From Candidatus Woesearchaeota archaeon (GTDB lineage: Archaea > Nanobdellota > Nanobdellia > Woesearchaeales > UBA9642), in contig BPGB01000002.1 in the NCBI GenBank assembly GCA_026002815.1, forward strand, positions 147,226 through 211,225: a DNA stretch of 64,000 bases, in the 5' to 3' direction. The translations under genes were made by a program, and so were the position numbers. Shown here piece after piece: positions 57,705 to 64,000 of this stretch. Position 1 is the stretch's first letter. Each line of letters begins with the position of its first letter. The notes under the pieces were generated by a model, which was given only the letters and a program-made list of their open reading frames with translations, had not been told where the DNA came from and did no database searches.

Positions 57705-57932
57705 ATGAATCGTAGAGATGAAATTCTTTATTTTATTGATTATTTAAAAGAAGAAGCCCAAAAAATTAGAAAATATATTCATCAAAATAAAGAAGATTAT
57801 AAAGTAGATAAGGAAGAATTAAGCGGGAGCATTGAAAAAGATGCCCCGCTTAATTCTTTTATTGAAGATGAAAATAACCGTATAGAATATACGGACAAGA
57901 ATAAGAAAAAAGAAACAATTATTCTTTTATGA
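57705..57932 (+). CDS. Small charged protein
   Basis: 75 aa, start 2 nt after the previous stop. Lysine/glutamate-rich; a GAATTAAGCGGGAGC...GCCCCGCTTAATTC hairpin lies in the coding sequence at about 57816-57858. Not recognised. Confidence 0.5.
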   Translation: MNRRDEILYFIDYLKEEAQKIRKYIHQNKEDYKVDKEELSGSIEKDAPLNSFIEDENNRIEYTDKNKKKETIILL

Positions 57933-57942
57933 GGAATTAAAC

Positions 57943-59598
57943 ATGGCAAAATTTGAAAATAATCCTAATGCTAAAATAGTTATGTTTCCGGTTTTAATTT
58001 CACCGAATGTTTCATCAATGCCAGTTGCAGGATTAGTAAAAGAGTTAGAAAAATTTATTCTTCTATATCGTTTGGAAGATATTCGTAGATTAGTTGTGAA
58101 ACAATTAAGCACTGGTATTACATTTTTTGAAAATACTGAAGTTAATCCAAAAAGTGTAAAGATTTCAAAAATAAAACGTATAGATTCGATTTTAAATGAG
58201 CAAATGTCAAGAGATCGTGATGCAATGTTAGCAATTGCACCACCAGAAGATCGAGAAGAAATTATTGATGCTGAATTTGAAGAAATTCCTCAACCAGCTC
58301 AACCGAATCAACAGGCTCAAGAACCAGGAATTGGTATAACAGGTTCAACGATTCATATGAATGATTTAGTAGCAGATGATTCTAAAAATCTTTTACCTAC
58401 ATTTATGCATATTGATGTTGAATATGCTTCTGCAAGTGGTAATAAAATTAAAATGCCTGTAATTATTGGCGTAAAAGTCGTTCCATTTTTTGTTAAAGAT
58501 GTTCGTAAAGCCTTATTGTTATTAAAAACTGACGGTTCATCTGGAATTATTTCTGCTTTTATAAAACGAAAATTACGTCAGATTTGGAATAATACAGTTA
58601 TGCATATATACAAAAAAGTTTTAAAATTTTTCGGTTCAGATTATTTAACGGGTGATCCTAAAAAAGATATTATTTATGGTCTTAGTAGATATAATAAAAA
58701 TATTTTTATGTTATTTAATTATAAAGATTTAAGTTTTAAAAATACCAATTTAGTTAATTCAATGAAATTTATTGATAGAGCCCATCGATTGGGATGGAAT
58801 TCATTATTATTTGCCGATGACACAAATCGAGTTGTTTATTTCTGCATGGAAGAATTTGGTGGTACATGTTCTGCGGTTCCATATTCAGCTTTATATACTG
58901 CTGCTAAAAAACGTGAAACTGTCTATAAAGAGCTTTCTGATTTACATAAATCAGCTAGCCCATTTTATCGAAAGAAAGTTTCTTTACGAAAAGTATTATC
59001 AGAATCTAAAAATAAAAAATTAGATTTATATTTAGAACAATTGGATTTATTAGATAAAGCGAAAGAAGAAGATAATGAAGAACTTAAATCTTTAGTTTAT
59101 AAACTATCAAACGAAATGGGAGCAATTAAAACAGAACGTGATCTTCAAAAATTTTATAAACGATATAAATTTTTAGCTCGTGGTTTTGATTCTGAGAGTT
59201 ACAAAAAAGCTGTTCGTAAAAGAGTAAAAGAATTTGATTCTGTATATAATAAAGTTTATATGGCATTAGAGAATTCATTAGAGGCATTTTCAAAAATAAA
59301 TAATGAGAAAGTTAAAGAAATATTTACTACACTTATAATTTTGGTAGCTGATCTTGCCAAAAAAACAGGCAAAATGACCGGATCTTTATTAAAAATTGTG
59401 GGGCAGATTATTTATAAACTTGCAATTTATTTAAAAGGTGAACGTACAACAGATCAATTTCTTATGATTATAGCAGGATTAATGTTAATTATTTATCCAT
59501 ATTTTGTAAGCTGGGTACAGATATTAACTAGTCCAGTACCAATTTTATTTTTTATAATTGGTGTTATTTTAGTATTAAATAATCTTGATGTTATTTAA
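57943..59598 (+). CDS. Large membrane-associated virion-block protein
   Basis: 551 aa, GAGGAAT upstream. N-terminal domain, a proline/glutamine linker (IPQPAQPNQQAQEPG) at about 115-130, a large middle domain and a helical charged region (about 355-440). Two C-terminal membrane helices follow (QFLMIIAGLMLIIYPYFVSW and PVPILFFIIGVILVLNN). Found upstream of a run of probable virion genes. Function unknown. Confidence 0.65.
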   Translation: MAKFENNPNAKIVMFPVLISPNVSSMPVAGLVKELEKFILLYRLEDIRRLVVKQLSTGITFFENTEVNPKSVKISKIKRIDSILNEQMSRDRDAMLAIAPPEDREEIIDAEFEEIPQPAQPNQQAQEPGIGITGSTIHMNDLVADDSKNLLPTFMHIDVEYASASGNKIKMPVIIGVKVVPFFVKDVRKALLLLKTDGSSGIISAFIKRKLRQIWNNTVMHIYKKVLKFFGSDYLTGDPKKDIIYGLSRYNKNIFMLFNYKDLSFKNTNLVNSMKFIDRAHRLGWNSLLFADDTNRVVYFCMEEFGGTCSAVPYSALYTAAKKRETVYKELSDLHKSASPFYRKKVSLRKVLSESKNKKLDLYLEQLDLLDKAKEEDNEELKSLVYKLSNEMGAIKTERDLQKFYKRYKFLARGFDSESYKKAVRKRVKEFDSVYNKVYMALENSLEAFSKINNEKVKEIFTTLIILVADLAKKTGKMTGSLLKIVGQIIYKLAIYLKGERTTDQFLMIIAGLMLIIYPYFVSWVQILTSPVPILFFIIGVILVLNNLDVI

Positions 59599-59612
59599 AG
59601 GAATTAGAATTA

Positions 59613-60284
59613 ATGTTAAACTTAACAGATTTAAAAGAAGAATTTGATCAAATTGTTGAAAAATCTGATAATAATGTAACTGAAGAATCTGATGTTGATA
59701 TTAAAAGTAAAGTTGAATCGTTAGAATTATATAGTGAGAATTATCCATTCTCACTATCAATGAGAATAAAAGATTTTCCTACAGAAAAGGCAATGATTAA
59801 ATTTATTAAAAACTGTGAAGGTATAATTAGAAAATCAATTGAATATAAAGAATGGAGATCATATTTAGTCGATGTTTTGGGAGTGAATAAATGTGCTATT
59901 ACAGATGAATTAAATTCCGAAGTTACGGTAGAAGTTCATCATCATATCCCGTCATTATTTTTAATCGTTAAAGCAATTGTAAATAAATATATTCAAGAAG
60001 AAAAAGAATTTTCAACGTTTGATATCGCTTTAGAAGTTATTAAATTACATTATGAAAATAGAATTGGATATATTACTTTATTAAAATCTATACATGAAAA
60101 ATTTCATAATGGGTTTCTTCAAATCCCTATGTCATTAATTAAAGGTAATTATAAATATTTTATTGAAAATTATTTAGATTATCTTGATGAAGAAGATAAA
60201 GAACTTATTATGGAAAGATTATCCATAACGAAAACGGATATTTCATGGACTCGGGATAATTATAAGGCTGTAGTAAATGAATAA
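59613..60284 (+). CDS. Hypothetical virion-block protein
   Basis: 223 aa. Acidic, helical, with EVTVEVHHHIPSLFLIVKAI carrying three histidines and FSTFDIALEVIKLHYENRIG. Weak SD (AAAGGAA). No family recognised. Confidence 0.6.
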   Translation: MLNLTDLKEEFDQIVEKSDNNVTEESDVDIKSKVESLELYSENYPFSLSMRIKDFPTEKAMIKFIKNCEGIIRKSIEYKEWRSYLVDVLGVNKCAITDELNSEVTVEVHHHIPSLFLIVKAIVNKYIQEEKEFSTFDIALEVIKLHYENRIGYITLLKSIHEKFHNGFLQIPMSLIKGNYKYFIENYLDYLDEEDKELIMERLSITKTDISWTRDNYKAVVNE

Positions 60285-60305
60285 TTAAAGAGGTAGAGAT
60301 AGAAA

Positions 60306-60689
60306 ATGAAAACAATTGATAATGTAAGTAAATTTAATTCAAAAAGAAATTTAAATATAGATTATTTAACGTCCAAATTAGTTACAAATAATAAATATTT
60401 TATTGTTCCTGCACCTACTTATGAAGTTATTGAAAAAAATATTTATGTCCTATTAAAAAATTCAACTATTAAAGATTTAAATAGAAAGTATTATATGAAA
60501 CCACATTATTTATCATATGATGAATATGGAACTACAATTTTTGATTATTTATTAATGTACATTAATGGTGTCCAGTCAATGGAAGATTTTATAATTGATA
60601 AAGTCATTATTCCATCATTAGATTCTATTATTTCTATCTCTACCTCTTCTTTACGAAATAAAATTGATATGGAGTCTGTCCGATGGTAA
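60306..60689 (+). CDS. Hypothetical virion-block protein
   Basis: 127 aa, GAGGTAG upstream. Overlaps the next gene by 7 nt. Tyrosine-rich (HYLSYDEYGTTIFDYLLMY). Possibly baseplate related by position; not recognised. Confidence 0.6.
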   Translation: MKTIDNVSKFNSKRNLNIDYLTSKLVTNNKYFIVPAPTYEVIEKNIYVLLKNSTIKDLNRKYYMKPHYLSYDEYGTTIFDYLLMYINGVQSMEDFIIDKVIIPSLDSIISISTSSLRNKIDMESVRW

Positions 60690-61099
60690 AAAATAAAAAA
60701 GATAGATATTATATTTTAGAATCTTATTTAGAAGATTTACAAGAATTTGTGATCACATTACCGGCGGTGATGACTGCGATTTCGGTAGCGTCATTTGCAA
60801 ATACAATTTATCAATCTTATTTAAGTAAAGTTGGAAGACGTTGCCGAGGAATGTCAGGTGCAATGAAAAGTCTTTGTGCTGCACAGGTTCATGCAGAAGC
60901 TTATAATGAAAAATTAAGAGCTTTACAAGCGGCAAGATCAAAATGTAAAGATGACAAGTGTCGGCAAAAAACACAGGAACAAATTCAAAAAGTTCAAGAA
61001 AAGTTAAAGAATTATGAATCTATGATCGATTTATATAAAGAAAAAGTTAAAATAGAGAAGGAAAAAGAAAGAGAAGAAATTAGATCGGCTGGGGTATAA
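60683..61099 (+). CDS. Virion-block protein with coiled-coil tail
   Basis: 138 aa. A short hydrophobic segment (ITLPAVMTAISVASFANTIY), then GRRCRGMSGAMKSLCAAQVH and KCKDDKCRQ, and a strongly charged coiled coil. The RRCRG-SG pattern recurs in similar proteins of large phages as I recall; function unknown. Confidence 0.6.
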   Translation: MVKNKKDRYYILESYLEDLQEFVITLPAVMTAISVASFANTIYQSYLSKVGRRCRGMSGAMKSLCAAQVHAEAYNEKLRALQAARSKCKDDKCRQKTQEQIQKVQEKLKNYESMIDLYKEKVKIEKEKEREEIRSAGV

Positions 61100-61102
61100 T
61101 AC

Positions 61103-61592
61103 ATGTATATTAAAGAAAAATTTAATCTTTTGGTAAATGTTAATAATATCTTTAATGTAAATCCTATTTTATTACGGCCATATATAATTGAAGATGGGGT
61201 AAATAAAATTGTTTCGATTTTAGAAGTTAATAAATCTGTTATTTATCATAAACATTTTGATAAAATTATAAATGGAATTAAAAAAAGAGATATTAAAATT
61301 GTACCTATTAATTATGAAAATTATATTCTACCAGTTTCTTATAATCTAAAAACGAATGATATTATTATAAATATACACCCATTAGGTGTATCAGATATTT
61401 CTTCTATTGAAATTGATCCGAGAAATCTTTATGCCCTAGTTTTATACGGATTGATTTTTAGAAATTCATTTTATAAAAAAATTACCAGTTGAAGAAGCTA
61501 ATTCTATTTCAAATTTCTTAGCATCTGTATTAGTTCGTTTTTTTTGGAAAAGATTATGGTTTGATAGGAATTTATATGGAAAAGATTGCTAA
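61103..61592 (+). CDS. Virion-block protein, frame broken at an A7 run
   Basis: The first frame ends at 61492 after 129 aa (…NSFYKKITS). Removing one A from the A7 run at 61475-61481 continues it as LPVEEANSISNFLASVLVRF...LYGKDC to a stop at 61590-61592, overlapping the next start by 17 nt, like its neighbours. I give the joined extent; the strict ORF is 61103-61492. Possible baseplate wedge-type protein; not recognised. Confidence 0.55.
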
Positions 61593-61992
61593 ATTAAAAT
61601 TTTTAATTCATTTCTATATTCTTTCCAGCTTTTTTAATGATATTAAAACATCTACAAAAATTGATCTAGCATCAAATCTTTCTACTTATGTACCTTCTGC
61701 TGAAGAAAAGATTACACTCAATACAATTGATTTGTCAAATATTTTAAATTTTATTAAATTATTGAGTGATTTTGATATTATGCCTGGATTAAATAAATAT
61801 TTATTTAGTTCTAAATTTGTAAGATTTTTTGGTTCAAACTTTTTACCAGCTTTAGAAGATCCAGGCCGCTTTTATGCAAGTATTTATATCTCTTCGTTAA
61901 GAGGACAAAATATTGTCCCTGGATTTATTAAAAAATATAATCAACGCGAATATGCTAACATGATTCATTTTACGCACACAACTCTCCTATAA
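61576..61992 (+). CDS. Hypothetical virion-block protein
   Basis: 138 aa, ATG at 61576 after ATAGGA. Helical with FGSNFLPALEDPGRFYASIY. Stop 10 nt before the spike gene. Not recognised. Confidence 0.55.
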   Translation: MEKIAKLKFLIHFYILSSFFNDIKTSTKIDLASNLSTYVPSAEEKITLNTIDLSNILNFIKLLSDFDIMPGLNKYLFSSKFVRFFGSNFLPALEDPGRFYASIYISSLRGQNIVPGFIKKYNQREYANMIHFTHTTLL

Positions 61993-62002
61993 GGATTATT
62001 AA

Positions 62003-62446
62003 ATGAAAACATCTGAATATTTTGGTTTTTATCGAGCTAAAGTTGTTGATAATAATGATCCTGATAATTTTGGAAGAGTTAAAGTCTGGATTCCTATGGT
62101 TATGATTGATATTTCAGAATCAGATGGAATTTGGGCACTTCCCGCAAATAATCCAATTGGTGGAAGAAACATAGATAATAATAAAAAATATGGGACTTCA
62201 TACATCCCTTTAATCGGAAGTTGGGTTTGGGTTTTCTTTGAAGCAGGAAACGTAAATCATCCATATTATTTTGGAGCATTGCAATTATATAATAATGAAA
62301 ATAAAGATTTACCGGAAATACAATCAGGATCGAATAAAGATAAATGGGTAATATTTCGATCACCAGATGGAAGGACTATTGTTATTTCCGATGATCCAGA
62401 AGATTCAAGAATTGAAATCACTGGAAAAAAAACGAAATCCAGATGA
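62003..62446 (+). CDS. Baseplate spike, gp5/VgrG-type OB-fold part
   Basis: 147 aa open frame. FYRAKVVDNNDPDNFGRVKVWIPMV (8-32) is the gp5 N-terminal OB-fold of phage baseplate hubs; GSWVWVFFEAGNVNHPYYFG (about 73-92) is its second hallmark. The frame ends at GKKTKSR after an A8 run (62425-62432). Removing one A gives GKKRNPDDVYG and joins it to 62433-62798. No lysozyme domain is present. Confidence 0.82.
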   Translation: MKTSEYFGFYRAKVVDNNDPDNFGRVKVWIPMVMIDISESDGIWALPANNPIGGRNIDNNKKYGTSYIPLIGSWVWVFFEAGNVNHPYYFGALQLYNNENKDLPEIQSGSNKDKWVIFRSPDGRTIVISDDPEDSRIEITGKKTKSR

Positions 62447-62798
62447 TGTTTACGGAATTGATGGAAATCAAACAACCATTTTATTAAATGAAGGACAGAA
62501 TGGGGAACAGATTTTAATAAAATCTCATAATGGAATGTATATTAATATTGATGTTGATGATGGTGCTATTTACATGAATAGCAATGGAAAGGTAGTTATT
62601 TCGGCGGGTGATAATTTAGACATTCTTTCTGGTGGGAATTTAAATATTAAATCGCTGGGTAACATAATTATTCAAGGAAGCGGAACAACTGCTGTTAGCG
62701 CAAGTGGGAATTTAATTCTATCTGGAAGCCAAGTATTAACAAATACAGGAGGTTCACCTTCAGCAAGTTCTTCAACACCGAAAGGAGATAGGAAATAA
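62433..62798 (+). CDS. Baseplate spike, beta-helix part (displaced frame)
   Basis: About 121 codons, no start of its own. GIDGNQTTILLNEGQNGEQI, MNSNGKVVISAGDNLDILSGG and GNLNIKSLGNIIIQGSG are the short repeated strands of the trimeric gp5/VgrG beta-helix needle. Continues the gene starting at 62003 after a one-base shift. The PAAR tip encoded at 3901 would cap this needle. Confidence 0.72.
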   Translation, partial: RNPDDVYGIDGNQTTILLNEGQNGEQILIKSHNGMYINIDVDDGAIYMNSNGKVVISAGDNLDILSGGNLNIKSLGNIIIQGSGTTAVSASGNLILSGSQVLTNTGGSPSASSSTPKGDRK

Positions 62799-63211
62799 TG
62801 GCGATTTCTGTATTAGAACCTTTTTGTGATAAGCTTTCGGAAGAATTTGATCGTATTTTTGATACAGTTGATAAAGCTAAAGAAACATTAAAACCATTAC
62901 TTGATCTGCTAAAAACTAGATTAGCAACAAAACCTTTTAGTAATTTAACTGATTATGAAAGGGTTAAAAATCAAATTGATTCGGCTGTGGATACAATTGT
63001 CCCTCCGGTTGAACAATTTGATGAATTGGCAACATTAATTCAAACTTGCCCATATTTAAGAGATAATCCATTATTAAGTAATGCAGCAAATTTTGTCAAA
63101 AGCTTTGGTCCAAATATGAAAAGAATTGCCAGCGATTTAATTCAAGCTTTAGATTCGATCGCTAATTGGGGAAATAGCAATTCAGTTTACAGGTTTAGAA
63201 GATTTATATAA
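62798..63211 (+). CDS. Virion-block protein, first part (frameshifted)
   Basis: 137 aa, ATG overlapping the previous TAA. Helical start ISVLEPFCDKLSEEFDRIFD, later IQTCPYLRDNPLLSNAANFV. The natural reading ends near DSIANW. One base less in the G4 run (63168-63171) gives EIAIQFTGLEDLYKK, and one less in the A7 run (63210-63216) continues into the 63217 frame. Total about 238 residues. Confidence 0.6.
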   Translation: MAISVLEPFCDKLSEEFDRIFDTVDKAKETLKPLLDLLKTRLATKPFSNLTDYERVKNQIDSAVDTIVPPVEQFDELATLIQTCPYLRDNPLLSNAANFVKSFGPNMKRIASDLIQALDSIANWGNSNSVYRFRRFI

Positions 63212-63216
63212 AAAAA

Positions 63217-63516
63217 TATGGTTTTGATATTGCATTTCAAGAATTAAATAATATTTTATTATGTTTAGGTGGTGTATGTGGGCAAGATGTGGCATCGAAA
63301 GCAGATAAGTTGACCCGTCTAAGAGAATTATTAAGTATAAATGAATATGGTCAATTAGATCCGATTGCTATTTTAACCGATCCAGATGTTGGTCTAACCC
63401 CTGATGAAATCGCGACCGTTCAATTTCAATTAGATACGTACAAATCTGTTATGAATAGAATTGATGATGCAATAAATACAGCCGTAAACCAATTTAAAAC
63501 ATTAGGTTTAGGATAA
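63217..63516 (+). CDS. Virion-block protein, last part (displaced frame)
   Basis: Reads GFDIAFQELNNILLCLGGVC, DKLTRLRELLSINEYGQLDP and ends VNQFKTLGLG. It has no ribosome site; an in-frame start near 63289 exists but would cut a helix. Best seen as the C-terminal part of the 62798 gene. Confidence 0.55.
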   Translation, partial: YGFDIAFQELNNILLCLGGVCGQDVASKADKLTRLRELLSINEYGQLDPIAILTDPDVGLTPDEIATVQFQLDTYKSVMNRIDDAINTAVNQFKTLGLG

Positions 63517-63524
63517 AAAAACGA

Positions 63525-64000
63525 ATGAATATACATTTAAAACCTTCTCTTTTAAAAATAAGAAGAAGACCGATTAAATATATTATTCTTCATCATACAC
63601 GAGAACTTTATCCTCAATCTGATTTAGTTTTAGATAATGATAAATTTCAGATGAAATCTGTGTTTAATGCAGTATTAGAAGATAAAACTCCAGATGTAAA
63701 TTATAATTTTGTAATTGAAGAAGTTAAAAAGGAAGTTTATGTATATATGACTCGTCCTTTTGTATATTTGTGTGAATGGGATGATATCCCAGATGATTAT
63801 AATAATGCGGCAATTCATATTGCCTTTTTAGGAAGTTATGATCTTAAAATTCCTTCGCCCCGTATGTATGAAATTGCAGCATATAGGGTTATCTCACCAT
63901 TTCTTAAGGCATATGGCCTTCCTACCAAACGTATTTTGCTTCATAGTGAGGTAAGTACAAATAAAGAATTAACATGCCCAGGTGAATTTTTTTCTAAAAA
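63525..64000 (+). CDS. N-acetylmuramoyl-L-alanine amidase-type protein (3' truncated by window)
   Basis: At least 158 codons, open at the window edge. Amidase_2/PGRP fold: YIILHHT gives the first zinc histidine, DVNYNFVIEE and AIHIAFLGSYD the core strands, ILLHSEVSTNKELTCPG the second histidine and the catalytic K-x-CPG. It could be the endolysin or a tail-associated cell-wall hydrolase; its place after baseplate genes favours the latter. GGATAA upstream. Confidence 0.85.
   Translation, partial: MNIHLKPSLLKIRRRPIKYIILHHTRELYPQSDLVLDNDKFQMKSVFNAVLEDKTPDVNYNFVIEEVKKEVYVYMTRPFVYLCEWDDIPDDYNNAAIHIAFLGSYDLKIPSPRMYEIAAYRVISPFLKAYGLPTKRILLHSEVSTNKELTCPGEFFSK

Overview
This window looks like part of a large, AT-rich, lytic tailed-phage genome of the T4-like (myovirus) replication type. 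Evidence: a clamp-loader ATPase (gp44-like), a probable sliding clamp (gp45-like), a zinc-finger/Toprim primase, a T4 RNase H-type 5' nuclease, a UvsX/RecA recombinase and a RuvC-like resolvase lie together. A PAAR tail-tip protein, a gp5-like baseplate spike and long tail-fibre genes flank them, ten intact tRNA genes are scattered through the middle, and exact copies of the T4 late-promoter box TATAAATA occur. Two small proteins have signal peptides and one has a lipobox, which fits a host with a periplasm; the host cannot be named from the sequence.

Layout. (1) 51-13537, minus strand: ATP-dependent DNA ligase, a LigD-polymerase-like primase, methyltransferase, GT9 and two GT2 glycosyltransferases, Nudix hydrolase, PAAR tip, a huge cadherin-repeat fibre (split by indels) and a 666-residue unknown protein. 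(2) 13634-16259, plus strand: AdoMet decarboxylase, then 1.7 kb without a gene holding three structured RNA elements, three sigma54-like promoter sequences and repeats. (3) 16285-44191: accessory region of many small, paralogous, mostly unknown genes between tRNAs, with islands of GC-rich, heavily structured RNA. (4) 44192-57113: replication, recombination and nucleotide metabolism, including a class II ribonucleotide reductase with an HNH intein, a free LigD 3'-phosphoesterase domain and a KH RNA-binding protein. (5) 57133-64000: virion genes, ending in a truncated amidase-type endolysin.

The most unusual content is at the RNA level. Late promoters are followed 13-19 nt downstream by a stable RNA structure: three clear H-type pseudoknots, one hairpin with a weaker pseudoknot, one tRNA and one four-way junction. 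Behind some of these leaders lie short GC-rich ORFs whose coding sequence is tiled with perfect or G-U-paired hairpins. A novel-looking four-way-junction RNA occurs as five full copies and one partial copy, with compensatory changes in its stems. Two further ncRNA-like transcripts (about 430 and 205 nt) end in hairpin terminators. I infer a class of late, nuclease-resistant structured transcripts, made beside tRNAs by a phage that also encodes a KhpA-like KH protein.

The window also holds all three catalytic modules of bacterial LigD (polymerase, ligase, phosphoesterase) as separate genes, a DarG-like macro-domain protein, a frameshifted RyR-domain gene, and a radical-SAM fusion. At least eight genes are split by one-base shifts, most at homopolymers, which suggests indel errors in the assembly or recent gene decay. 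TGA is used as a normal stop in many overlapping ATGA junctions, so stop-codon reassignment does not explain the broken genes.
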